Notes under the pieces: model-generated | Database searches by the model: none | What the model was told of the DNA's origin: nothing | Seen by the model: the letters and a program-made list of their open reading frames with translations, nothing else | Assembly (NCBI GenBank): GCA_964019135.1 | Contig: OZ025249.1 | Location: 2,914,001-2,978,000, forward strand | Length of the DNA stretch: 64,000 bases | Direction of reading: 5' to 3' | Origin: Arenicola marina | Lineage: Eukaryota; Annelida; Polychaeta; Arenicolidae | Position numbers and translations under genes: made by a program | In this document: positions 33,031 to 46,800 of the stretch, piece after piece | Layout: each line of letters opens with the position of its first letter | Numbering within the stretch: the stretch's first letter is position 1

Positions 33031-34723
33031 TAGTAAGTTCCTACCCACATTTCCGGTCCTTCAGTGATTTCCGGTTGGGCAGTGACTTCCGGTCATGTGA
33101 CTCAATCTGACGACGCTGCGGATTCGCAGACTTCCGGTCTTTCTAAATGTAACACTGTCACAACATTCTGGTCTCGCGATTGGCGATATTTCCGTGAGGC
33201 TGGTGTGTGGCACGTGACAGTTCCTCCCTCTACTCGGCCCGGCCGTCCCCTCACCTTGAACCCCCTCTGTTGCTAGGGTTACCAGGGTTGCACCCTCGGC
33301 CGCTGGACTGCTTATTGTACTCGACTCACGCCAGTTTACTGCCTCATAAAGCGTGGCTATGGGAGTACTCGGGTCACCTAGCGGGCTGAGCGGACACCAT
33401 CAGCCATTCTCCGGCCTGTGGTCACGTGACACCACCCGGTACGGCCGTTCGATGACGTCACGAACCTTAAGTCCACTCGGCGAAAAAATACACGGGACAA
33501 AGATAATTTCTGACGTGGCGAATCCGACGTAATGTTGTGGAAGCGGAGCTTTAAATGTTTTCACTACGACTCCATTTTCCCCCTACCCCCCCCCCCCCCC
33601 CGTCCTCCTCCTCACCCCCTCCCAGCATGGACGGGGTCGGTGTGGCAATTTCCCACTCTCATGTGAGTTTATTGCCTCTTCAAAAACATTCACATTGACA
33701 AGTATTGACGCTTAACCGTGAGGCAAAGCAACTGAAACACACGATTGTACTCCAGGCAGAAAAACAGCCACACATAGGAAAGACTGGCTTGAGAGCTGTC
33801 GCCTTTGATTCCCGTGACGGCCGAGTGGGGCGCCACTGTGCCGGAGAGTGCGCTCCCCGAGAGGACCGCTTCTGTCCGATAAATAGGAACGCTCGGCGTG
33901 AAGGGCACAGCTCTCCTCCAAGTCTCGCCGTATCTCGTCCTCCGGGCCGGCCAACCAGCCAGCGCACGTGTCACTGCCACGTGACGTTAGTTTGGCGACA
34001 TCTCGTCCCCCTGATGACCATATGGCCAATTGGGAAGCCATTGAAACGGCTGGCGTGCTTCCCGGAAGGGGGGCGGTCTGGGTGGGGGGGGAGGGGTGAG
34101 GATGACTGCCCCCCACCCCCCGACAAACCCCACTCATTGTGGGTGTTTCTCGGTCTTCTTTCGCTACCTCCCCCCCCCTCCCCACCCTCCTGCAGGTCGT
34201 GATGGTGTGACTGAGTGAGGGTGGCTGGTTGCCACTGGTTACTTAGGATGTCCCGCCCGTCACGTGACACATGGACTGCATAGCGGTGAATGTGACACCA
34301 TGGGGCTGCCACCGCTTCTACCACGGTTACCATGGCTACACACACCGGCGGCTTACACGGTACACCGCCCCCCCCCCCCTCCCTCCCCCCCCCCAACCCA
34401 CCTCTCACGGAGGACGACGGGAGTTGGATATTGAGTATGTATCACAACTCGTCTTCAGCACACAGTGGGTAAAGACTTCTTCATTAATTGCCATTGTGCC
34501 CGCCCCCCCCCCCCCCCCACCGCCCACCCCTTGGCGCCGAAACACCTCGTGCCCCAGGGTCCAGATGTGGCTGGTTCCCCTCTCTCAATGCCTCGTTAGC
34601 CTGTGATCTCGGGACACAATGCACGACCTGACGGCGGATTAATACACAGACGAGTACTGCATGTGGTCCCTGGGTTAGGAGTATGTGCATTACTGATGGT
34701 GCGTTTGTCTGCCTTGGCTTCAG
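33031..34723. other. Talin intron upstream of t1, unique sequence
   Basis: About 1.7 kb with C and G runs. The acceptor of t1 lies at its end. I looked for upstream talin exons (rod R7 start) in all plus frames and saw none. Confidence 0.6.
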
Positions 34724-34846
34724 GCGCTGGCGGAGTCCATGACGGGCATCAGTAACCACGCCAAGCAGAGCCAGCTAGACCAGTTCTGCGACTCCGTCCG
34801 CAACTTCGCCAACTCCGTGTGCGGTCTGACCGAGAACTCCGCCCAG
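34724..34846 (+). CDS. TLN: Talin exon t1 (rod R7)
   Basis: Forty-one codons: ALAESMTGISNHAKQSQL to VCGLTENSAQ, phase 0 both sides. Human talin-1 has GEAMTGISQNAK and CGFTEAAAQ here. The acceptor is ggcttcag and the donor gtaggtgg. Confidence 0.97.
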
Positions 34847-37800
34847 GTAGGTGGTTCATGTAGTATATCTTATAGGTGCTGCGTATAAAGCAATTATCTA
34901 ATGAATTCTGTATTAGGCATATTTATGAGTCTATCGACTGTAATGCCGGTGGAACTTCCAATGCACAACTTAAGTAATTACTTTAATTTTTAATACATGT
35001 TTAATGCCGGTAAAGTTGTACCCCTGCATTGACACACCATCCGTGTGTATGCACTGTGACACCATGTACATCTGTTTTCCTCACTGATTGCCCCTCCACC
35101 CCCCCCCTGTCCCCCCACAGGCGGCCTACCTGGTGGGGATAGCCGATCCGGCCAGCCAGCCCGGCAGACCCGGACTCGTCGACCAGACCCAGTTCGCCCG
35201 CGCCAACCAGGCGATCCAGATGGCCTGTTCCAGCCTGACGGACCCCTCCAGCGCCCAGCAGCAGGTCAGTCACCCCACCACCCTCTCTGCACCGCATTCA
35301 CCCCCCCCCCCCTCAATGTGGGTGGGTGCCATGGCAACGCATGCCCCTTCACAATGGAGATTTAGTTTTACTGGCTTTCTTACACTTGCTTGCGTCAAGA
35401 ATCTTTTTGGTTGACTTTTTTTGGGTTGACTTTAACATTATCAGCAGGAGTTCCTAGGGGTACGTGACCTCGAGGTGACCTTGCCCAATAATCATTGTGG
35501 GTTGGGTGGTGGGTGGGTGGGTGTTGGCCCTTAGTTGGATGGTGGTTGGGTGGGTGTTGGCCCTTAGTTGGGTGGTTGGTAGGTGGGTGTTGGCCCTTAG
35601 TTGGTTGGTGGGTGGGTTGGTGGGTGCATGTTGGCCCTTAGTTGGGTGGGTTGGTGGGTGCGTGTTGGCCCTTAGTTGGGTGGTGGGTGGGTGGGTGGAA
35701 GTTGGCCCTTAGTTGGGTGGTGGGTGGGTGGGTGGGTGGTTGTTGGCCACTGTGGTCGTGGTTCAGGGGGAACCCACTTTGCAGTCTGAGAGCAGCTTAT
35801 GACGCCTTATCAGGCCTGTCCCTCTCTTGTCACCCCAGCGACCGATGACGAGGTTAAAAATATGTCTGCTGGATGGATACCCTATCCGAGGGATAGATAC
35901 CCTAGGCTGGGCGGGGCCGCGGTGGGGAGCGGGACGGTGGGCTGTCGGGGGAAGGGGGGCTGGGGGGCAGAAACATGTTTGCCTGTCACGGACTGGGCCG
36001 GGGTAGGGAGAGGGGGGGATGTCGGGGGCACGATGTACCAGTTCACCTGCCACAGACTTGGTCGGTGTGGGAAGGGAGGAGAGGGGGGTTGTGGCAGGGT
36101 CCCTACCCCCCCCCCTCCCGGCCTCCGAGGGCGGTTTGTCTTGTAATGGGTGGACAGTGGGCGTGCGTGATAGGACTGGCGGTACGATGACGGCCGCCAC
36201 TCAGCCGGGTCCCGCCACCATTACCGGAGCGGCGGACCGGGCCGCACAGCGCCGCAAACAACACACCCCATTCATTATTGAAGCCCGATTGGGATTGCCT
36301 GTGTGTGGGGGGAGGGGGGGGGGCACCCATCCAGGTACTCACTCTGGCACCGGCTTCCTGGGTCTCACACTCGCCTGCCCAGCGCATCTAGTTATTCCTT
36401 AATTTAGCACTAAACGCCTGTTAGCACTGTGGGCACTAAACGCCTGTTAGCACTGTGGGCACTTGCCACTGAATACTGTCCATTCACTTGTTCTACATAT
36501 ATGGTTGGCTTGATTGATGTGGTTCGTTACAAAGCCAAACGTAGACGCCCCGACTCTCCTGTCGCATGGTTCCCGGTGACTAGCCTGGCCTGGTCCTAGC
36601 CTAGCCTGGCCTGGTCCTAGCCTGGCCTGGCCCTAGCCTGGCCTGGCCTGGCCCTAGCCTACCCTGGCCCTAGCCTGGCCTGGCCCTAGCCTGGCCTGGT
36701 CCTAGCCTGGCCTGGCCCGGGACTGGCCTGGCCCTAGCCTGGCCTGGTCCTAGCCTGGCCTGGCCCGGGACTGGCCCGGTCCTAGCCTGGCCTGGCCTTA
36801 GCCTGACCTGGCCCGGGACTGGCTTAGGGTCTGGTAACCCGCTCCGCACCCTGCCTTCCGTATGCCTCACGTCATTAACGTTAACATTATTTTCATTACC
36901 ATTAGAGGTTGGTTTGTAGTTACTATGTCGCTGCCTTTGAATGCTGTAGCGTTATGAATAAGATTAACTTAAGCGGGCCTCTGCCGCGCCTGGTGTTCGA
37001 TGGTTTTTTGTGGCATGGATTGACACTGACATTACCTTCTGTTCACTCCGGCGATAACAGTTCACCATTAATATGTTAACCGTCTCTGTCGCATGTCTTC
37101 ATTGCGTTTCTGATTCTCTCCCCCCCGCTGTGCGCTCCTGTAGGATTTCCGAGCTATGGTAAGCCAAGTCCTGCGCCGGATGTGACGTCATCGTCGCGCG
37201 CAGCCGCATTACTCAACCTCGTGTTTCTTGTTGTCCGTCACGTCCTCTGCCATGTCACGTGACCCAGCATGCTGTCACGTGCTCTCGCCCCTTTTTGTGT
37301 TCGCTTTCGATGTCCATATCGTTTTTATGAAATATTTTAAGGTACAAAAAAAGAAAATTAAAGTATTTCCTGTTTAGAATGAAATGTCGATACTTAGAGT
37401 GGACATTATCTGAAGGATGGTAGTCTGTAAGGTGGTGGAGGTCGTTCCTGGGAGACTATTGCCCGTCGCTCAGATTGTTCTCATGATCAGTTATTTGCAT
37501 GTGTATTCTATTGATTTGGTTTGCGTTACCAAGCAAATTATGGAATAAAAACAAGATGTTTAATCTGCGATGTATATGTGCTTTAACATTACATTGATGT
37601 GTGTACCTCAATGTGTTGTGACTGGGCTGTACGCCGGGTGTGTGCTGTCACTGGGCTGTACGCCGGGTGTGTGCTGTCACTGGGCTGTACGCCGGGTGTG
37701 TGCTGTCACTGGGCTGTACGCCGGGTGTGTGCTGTCACTGGGCTGTACGCCGGGTGTGTGTTGTGACTGGGCTGTACGCCGGGGGTGTGCTGCCACTGGG

Positions 37801-40800
37801 CTGTACGCCGGGTGTGGGCTGCCACTGGGCTGTACGCCGGGTGTGTACTGTCACTGGGCTGTACGCCGGTTGTGTGATGTCCTGTCCTGTCATGTGTACG
37901 TTGTCGCTGGTGATCGCTGTCATAATAATGAACGAACCGACTCCCGACCACTTAGGCCGTCGTAACGTATTGCGACGGGCAAAGTACATTTTTCTGTTTA
38001 TGACACTTTACATTAGCAATTTCACGGTGGCTTTTTGTTTTAAAACCGCATCAAGTTCTATAACAATGGAAAAAAAGGTGGATTACTTCAATATTTGATG
38101 AGGCGAGATGTGCGTATCTCGTGATTCAGGGCCCGCTGCGGGCCACTGTTGATGCCCACCGCTAGGTATAAATGGTGGTTCGGGCGTGCCATAGCCGGCA
38201 GTCGGCGGGGGCCAGTCCTCCCTCCCGATGAGCGCCGCCATCTTTTATGCATGGGCCCCGGCGCTGCCACTCTCCCCCATAGGTGTCGCCCTCGGCGTCA
38301 GTAATACCGTGTTTATCATGGCGTGATTCCTCAGTTCTGTTTCTAACACCCCCCCCCCCCATCCGCCCCCCTCCCCCCCACCAGGTGCTGTCGGCGGCCA
38401 CGGTGATAGCCAAGCACACGTCCTCTCTGTGTAACACGTGCCGCGTGGCCTCCTCCAAGACCAACAACCCGGTGGCCAAGCGACACTTTGTCCAGTCCGC
38501 CAAGGGACGTCGCCAACAACACGGCCAACCTGGTCCGCGCCATCAAGGTCAGTGCCCCAAGGTCACCGCAGCCACAACCTTGCCCGTATGAAGAAGTACT
38601 TGTCATAGTAGTCCCTGTAGGTTTGTGGCATTAATTTGTTGAAAAGTACTCTACGTTTTATAAATACGATAATGTTTTAATTCGAACCTCTGTCAACGTG
38701 TTTTATATGTTTCGGTGAATAAAAAAAAAAAATATTGAATAAATGGTAAATGAATCTTAATCGGAGTTATGACGTCGTGGATATGTACCACGTGACTTGC
38801 AGGCTCTGGACAGCGACTTCTCTGAGGAGAACCGCCGACGGTTGCGCCGACTCGGCGCGCCCCCTGCTGGTGGCTGTGGATGAACTGACCACGTACGCCT
38901 CCTCGCCGGAGTTCGCCAGCGTCCCGGCCAAGATCAGTCCTCAGGTGAGTGGGGGGGGTGACAGCGGGGGGGGGGGGCAGCGTCCCGGCCAAGATCAGTC
39001 CTCAGGTGAGTGGGCGGGGTGACAGCGGGGGGGGGGGCGGGGGGCAGCGTCCCCGGCCAAGATCAGTCCCCAGGTGAGTGGGCAGTGGGGGGCGGGGGGG
39101 GGGGGGGGCAGCGTCCCGGCCAAGATCAGTCCCCAGGTTGAGTGGGGGGGGGGGGGCAGCGTCCCGGCCAAGATCAGTCCTCAGGTGAGTGGGGGGGTGA
39201 CAGCGGGAGGGGGGGGGGGGCAGCGTCCCGGCCAAGATCAGTCCTCAGGTGAGTGGGGGGGTGACAGCGGGGGCGGGGGGCGGGGGGCAGCGTCCCGGCC
39301 AAGATCAGTCCCCAGGTGAGTGGGCAGTGGGGGGCGGGGGGGGGGGGCAGCGTCCCGGCCAAGATCAGTCCCCAGGTGATGTGGGCAGTGGGGGACGGGG
39401 GGGGGGTGGGGCAGCGTCCCGGCCAAGATCGGTCCCCAGGTGAGTGGGGGTGTGTTGTGACAATTGGCAGCAGGGCAGGGGGGGGGGGGTGACATTGGCA
39501 GCGGGGGCGGGGACACAATGACATGGGGGGACACAATGACAGGGGGGGGGGTGGGCAGCGACTGGTGGCATGGAGTAATGTAGTAAGTGGTAGGAGTGAG
39601 TGATACATGGGCTATGCTGAAACATCGGCTGACCTTGGAAGAACGCTCTGTGTACGTCTGCCATGTTCCGGGATCTCGCTGACGGATGTGTTGTGTGTTC
39701 TGCGCAGGCGCGGCGGGCCCAAGAGCCGATCCTCGCTGCGGGCAAACACCTGATCGACGGCGCCTGTCACATGGTCATGTCGGCCAAACAGCTGGCCGTG
39801 AAGCCCAAGGGACCCCCCCACCTACCAGCAGTACTCAGCCCACTCCCACAGCGTGTCCGAGTCCATCAAGAGGATCCTCACCTCCATCAGGTAACGTGAC
39901 CACTCACCTCCATCAGGTAACGTGACCACCCACCTCCAGCAGGTAACGTGACCACCCACCCCTCATCCTCACCTCCATCAGGTAACGTGACCACCCACCC
40001 CTCATCCTCACCTCCATCAGGTAACGTGACCCCCACCCCTCTTCCTCACACTTAACCTCGACCGTGCGCCCGAGTGCGCCCCGGGCCAGCAGGACTCCTT
40101 CACCCTCACGCCCCGCCCCCCTCCCCTCACCCCTCACCCCCTAAACCCCCTCTCCTGATGTTGCAGGGAGTGTGCCCCGGGCCAGCAGGAGTGCGGCCGC
40201 TCCATCGACCAGATGAACCGCCAGATCTCACCCCTCACCCCTCACCCCCCCCCCCCCCTCACCCCTCACCCCTCACCCCCTAACCCCTCCCCTGATGTTG
40301 CAGGGAGTGCGCCCCGGGCCAGCAGGAGTGCGGCCGCTCCATCGACCAGATGAACCGCCAGATCCACGACCTGGACAAGGCGTCCCTGGCGGCCATGAGT
40401 CAGAGTCTGCACCCCCGCGAGGACAAGACGCTCCAGGGACACCAGGACCAGATGATCGGCAGCGCCAAGGAGATCATGGACCTCATCGAGGCCATCCGGG
40501 AGGCGGCCCGCAACGAGCCGGAGAAACTGGGACACCTGGTGAGTCCCGAGCCGGACGCTCCGCCCTGGATCCTGATTGGTAGTCAGCTCCAGAATAGGTG
40601 TCTCAACGGGGTATCTTTATAACTTATTATTATTAAGTGAATTTTGTGACAGATGTGCTGCTGTCTGTACCCTCGGAGACGTCCTTCTCCTGGATATTGC
40701 GTCTTGCGTGAGATAATCCGGATCCTGAAGACTCTCCGGATTTTAACACCTTTTTCCTTGTGTTTGTTTGGTACACATCCTATAACCACCCCACTCCCTG

Positions 40801-43800
40801 GCGTTTCCTAGGTGACGTCGCTGGGTAACTACGTGGAACCGCTGAGCCAGGGTGCCATCGGGACGGCCTCGAAGACGCTTAACTCCAAGATCCAGATGGC
40901 CATTCTGGATCAAAGCAAGACGGCCGCCGAGGCCGCCATGCAACTCGTCATGGCCGCCAAGGAAGCCGGCGGCAACCCCAAGGTCAGCGCCCCGCATCAA
41001 GGTCATCTTCTGAAGGCCAAGTTATATAGAAAAAACTGAAATAGTGTCATAAAAGAGTAAAACTGCTAAGAAATTCTGTGTGATTCGCGTGTTGAAGTGG
41101 TTTAAGGTCCTCTTATGGTCGCTGTTCATGATTCTCTTCCTACGTCTCTCGCTGCTAGTCCGCCCATCATTGCTCTGACCTCATGTGTGAGGTATGCTTA
41201 ACGGCGTCTGTGTTGGTCCCGTGGCAGGCGATGCGTGCGCAGGCGGCGCTGGCGGAGGCGGCGGACGGCGCTCGGGAGACGATGCTGGAGCTGATCCAGA
41301 CCCTGGAGGAGACGGCCTCAGCGGCAGGTCACATGACCGCCATGGTCGACAACATCACCAAGTCACTCAGCAAGGTCAGGGTCGCGAGGCAGGGTCAACA
41401 TCGCAGTGTTCTAAATGAATAGACTTGGTAATAGTACGTCTGTGGTATATGGACCTTAAAGTGGACCTTCGTAGTCACGTCAACGGTGACGTCATCGTGA
41501 TGTGCATCTTGGCGTCCACCTGGACGTCAAACTTGGCGTCTGTGGTGATAGGGTATTGATGTCAACATTGATGTCCACGTGGTCCAGGTATTGTAGTATA
41601 TTGACGGTGTGTCGGATATTGACGGTGTGTCGGATATTGACGGTGTGCCGGATATTGACGGCGTGTCGGATATTGACGGCGTGTCGGATATTGACGGTGT
41701 GTCGGATATTGACGGTGTGTCGGATATTGACGGTGTGTCGGATATTGACGACGTGTCGGATATTGACGGCGTGTCGGATATTGACGGTGTGTCGGATATT
41801 GACGGTGTGTCGGATATTGAATGTGTGTCGGATATTGACGGTGTGTCGGATATTGACGGTGTGTCGGATATTGACGGCGTGTCGGATATTGACGGCGTGT
41901 CGGATATTGACGGCGTGTCGTATATTGACGGTGTGTCGGATATTGACGGTGTGTCGGATATTGACGGTGTGCCGGATATTGACGGCGTGTCGGATATTGA
42001 CGGTGTGTCGGATATTGACGACGTGTCGGATATTGACGGTGTGTCGGATATTGACGACGTGTCGGATATTGACGACGTGTCGGATATTGACGGTGTGTCG
42101 GATATTGACGACGTGTCGGATATTGACGACGTGTCGGATATTGACTGTGTGTCGGATATTGACTGTGTCGGATATTGACGGCGTGTCGGATATTGACGGC
42201 GTGTCGGATATTGACGGCGTGTCGGATATTGACGGCGTGTCGTATATTGACGGTGTGTCGGATATTGACGGTGTGTCGGATATTGACGGCGTGTCGGATA
42301 TTGACGGTGTGTCGGATATTGACGACGTGTCGGATATTGACGGCGTGTCGGATATTGACGGTGTGTCGGATATTGACGGTGTGTCGGATATTGACGGCGT
42401 GTCGGATATTGACGGTGTGTCGGATATTGACGGTGTGTCGGATATTGACGGTGTGTCGGATATTGACGACGTGTCGGATATTGACGGTGTGTCGGATATT
42501 GACGGTGTGTCGGATATTGACGGCGTGTCGGATATTGACGGCGTGTCGGATATTGACGGTGTGTCGGATATTGACGGCGTGTCGGATATTGACGGCGTGT
42601 CGTATATTGACGGTGTGTCGGATATTGACGGTGTGTCGGATATTGACGGTGTGTCGGATATTGACGGCGTGTCGGATATTGACGGCGTGTCGGATATTGA
42701 CGGTGTGTCGGATATTGACGGTGTGTCGGATATTGACGGTGTGTCGGTGTTGTTGTTGCAGACGGAGGAGAGGGTGCTGCTCAGTGAGAACGACTCCTAC
42801 GTTGACTTCCAGACCAACATGGTGCGCCTTGCCAAGCAGCTGGCACGCACAGCGCAGGACATGGTGAGCACCACGCGACAGGCTGCCTTCTCGATTAGGA
42901 TATCAAACGTCTTCTTAAACGGCACACATATCTGTGTGGTGTCAGGATTAAGAGCCCGTGTCCTTCTTCGCAAAGAGTAGGGGGTTACCCCCGGGGACAT
43001 GGCCCCAACAACTAAGATAAAGGGCACGCCGAGAGAATGACGTTCTGACGTTGTTGTATCCCGCTCATTGGCTTGTTTCATTCCAGGTGGGCAAATCCGG
43101 CACCAACATGGCGGACCTCGGTCGCCTTGGCAACATGCTGACGCACGACTTCGCCCAGCTGGCTTCGGACACCCGAGGCGCCGTGGCAACCACACAAAGC
43201 CAGGAGGTGAGGGGTCACGCCTGGGGCCCGGGGAGATGGGGGGGGGGATTGGTCGATGGCGGCCACTTGCCAAGTGACGACCAATTTATATCCCTTAATC
43301 GTGTCACAAACAATGGAAATAATCATACAACAAGGCAAAGAATTTAAATGTTTTAAATCGTTTAGATTTTTTTTCTCGACTCGAGATAAATGTTTGCTGT
43401 CATAATAGTCTCATAACTGGCCGCTAGGTGGCGACACGGCTGCGCGCGGCGGTGCAGGACCTGGGCACGAGTTGCATCGAGCTGGTGCAGGACGCCGGGA
43501 CCCTTCAGGCCAACCCAACCGACGCCTTCGCCCGCAAGGACCTAATGGACCACGCCAGGAGGGTCACCGAGAAGGTCAGCCTCGCTCTCAGTCTGCCGGC
43601 TCACAGCTGCCTCGGTCTGGGGCTGCCGGCTCAGGGCAGCCTCGCTCTCAGTCTGCCGGCTCACAGCAGCCTCGCTCTCAGTCTGCTGGCTCAGAGAAGC
43701 CTCGTTCTGGGTCTTTAGTTGCAGAACAGCCTCGTTCTGGGTCTTTAGTCGCAGAGCAGCCTCGTTCTGGGTCTTTAGTCTCAGAGCAACCTCGTTCTGG

Positions 43801-46800
43801 GTCTTTAGTCTCAGAGCAACCTCGTTCTGGGTCTTTAGTCTCAGAGCAACCTCGTTCTGGGTCTTTAGTCTCAGAGCAGCCTCGTTCTGGGTCTTTAGTC
43901 TCAGAGCAGCCTCGTTCTGGGTCTTTAGTCTCAGAGCAGCCTCGTTCTGGGTCTTTAGTCTCAGAGCAGCCTCGTTCTGGGTCTTTAGTCTCAGAGCAAC
44001 CTCGTTCTGGGTCTTTAGTCTCAGAGCAACCTCGTTCTGGGTCTGAAGGCTCGTTCTGGTTTGGTCTGAAGGCAGTAGTATATCCATGTCTATATTGTTG
44101 AAGAAGCTGTAGCAATTCCCGATTACTGGACCAACAACAGTAACACATAGCCATGCGGTAACCAGGATCACTTTGCCGCCGCCATTTTGTCTGGGTGTGA
44201 CGTGTGTTGTGCGTGTGTTCGCCAGGTGGCGCAGGTGTTGGCCACGCTGCAGATGGGGGCGCGGGGCACGCAGGCCTGCATCAACGCCGCCAGCACGGTC
44301 AGCGGTATCATCGGGGACCTGGACACCACCATCATGTTCGCCACGGCAGGCACCCTCAACGCCGAGGGCGACGAGTCCTTCGCCGACCACAGGTAACCAC
44401 GGCAACGGGGGGGAGGCTATGAGAGTTTTTCATTAAAGTTAAGGGATCGTTGATAGCATTTTTTTTTACAATATTAAAAAGTAATAAACATATCACAATA
44501 TAAAGCGCGGATCAGACTATAAACATATGCCAAGCCGATCGGAATATGGAGTTGTGCACATCTGGAATTAGCAGCACTAGAAGAACGCTGAACTCATCCT
44601 CGTGAAGAATGTTCGTGATGAAAATAGTATAAGCACATATACAAGAGTAAAGCTACATAGATGGTGTTCCTGCGATTCGCTTTCTGCGCTGTACGCTGGA
44701 CGCTGACCGCCATGCTTGCCTTGCCTTGCCGCGCCCCTTACAGGGAGAACATCCTGAAGACTGCCAAGGCGCTGGTGGAGGACACCAAGACGTTGGTGGC
44801 TGGCGCGGCGTCCAACCAGGAGCAGCTGGCGACCGCCGCCCAGAGCGCCGTCCTCACCATCACCCGCCTCGCCGACTGCGTCAAGTGGGGCGCCGCCTCC
44901 CTGGGCTCCGACCAGCCCGAGGCCCAGGTCAGTGCTGCCCCCGTGCGAGGTCTTAGGGAGCCTCAGGGGGGTTCGGGACACGGATTGTCTGCTCTGAGGA
45001 CGGTTCAGGGGCTGATATCTCTCTCTCTCTCTATGCCGGGTCACGATGGGCGACGCGTTGGCGCGCCATATTTATGTTGACTTGATGTTAATTCTGAGGG
45101 GAACGTGATCCCATTATGATTATAAAACTCACTGTGTAAACTAAAGTTGCTTTACTCTTCTTGGGTTAATCGGGTGGAGGGAGTTGAACCTTCGAATGAT
45201 GCCAAATAATTTGTGAAGTCCTGTCTCTCAATATCAGCCTACTCCCGATGAAATTCGAAAAGTAAGACATCGGTGTTTGCTCTGGACCTCTTCGTGGTCC
45301 CTTCTACAGTTCTCTTACTCCTGTACATTTGGTCTTTCGATGATCCTGTTGTACATATAAATCGTCTTTAAATATTTGATATCTTCTGGACTGCTGTCTG
45401 TAGACAAATCCTTGGTACGACTTGGTTAAACCCAGTTTACATTTAGTTGTGGTGTTTCATTGACCTGGATTATGTCTTACTATTTTGGCCTGGGTATGAT
45501 TCTATATGTAACCTTCTCGCCACGACTCTTGGCGTTTAGATAGCTTTATAGTAGCACAAAGATAATGAAATATTAAGAAATATTTACTTCTTTATTCACA
45601 GGTTCCTAAGAATCAGGTAGTTTGTAGTTTGTGGTTTTGTCCGTTGATCCGCTCATGATACTGCTACCCACCTGTATTTAGTTACCCTGCCCACCCTACC
45701 CACCCGCCCCATCCGTCACTATTATAAGGGACACGTGCGCTTTCTATACGCATACACCGGACGTGACGTCACGACCCGCTATGACCCCATCATACCTTCA
45801 AATAACCAATTTCAGCTGAAGCTGACAACAACATGTTTACCTTTACTTAACCTGAGCCGTCCCTTTATTGGCTTGGATGTTAAATATAACTTGGAACCCG
45901 GTGTTTGGCAAGGAAGCAGCTTTGAACATACCTTGTTTGGGGCCGATAAGCTTCAGTTGGCTGTGTGGGTTACACTGCAGTTTGTGTTGCTAAGTACTGT
46001 TCACGGCCTAACTGTTGAATATCTTAATATGTTATTACCGGGCGGTACTCTTAATATGTTATTTACGGACGGTACTCGTGGAAGGTGGCGAGTGGGTTGC
46101 TGTGTTTTGGTAGCCATGGTAACGACACGAACTGGCTTGGTATTTAGCAGTTCGGATATGGGGGGGTGGGGGGGGGGATAACAACTAGGTACCTCACGCT
46201 TCGCTTATCCCACGTGACATGTAGATATGCTGCCGTTCCTCCTAAGATCTCATGCCTCACGTCTAATATCGATTTATCAGAAATAAAACAATTAAAAAAC
46301 TGATTGCAAATCGACAAATATTTGATAAAAATATATCAGTTTTTATAAGAATTTCGACTCATTATCTATCACTTCATAACATCATAAACTTCCACCGATG
46401 TTTATCCCGATTGCACCTGCCTCACATACGACCTTGACCTTGCTGTAGGTGCTGCTGATCAACGCGGTCAAGGACGTGGCCACGGCGCTGGGCGAGCTGA
46501 TCAGCGCGACGAAGAACGCCTCGGGCAAGGCGGCCCAGGACCCGTCCATGTCCACCCTGAAGGACTCCGCCAAGGTGGGTGGTCAGTCAGAGAACCTGTC
46601 GTCCGCCTTCGTCAGACACTGGCTGCGGCTGTACTACTGAGGCCCCGCCTGCCTCTGTGACGTCACGCCATAGTCTCCCAGTCGCCATGGATACGTGCCA
46701 TTGTCCACCCTATGAACTAAGCTTGGTGTTGCCATGGGGATGTTATACTCGCGCGCTTCGCCGGCTTTTGTTAGGCGTTGTGTGGGCTCCGAATGTTGTT

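Noticed and set aside
41159-41191. 33-nt in-frame candidate exon between t7 and t8
   Set aside because: Acceptor and donor look good, but the intron left before t8 would be only 36 bases, too short for normal splicing, and human talin has no insert here.
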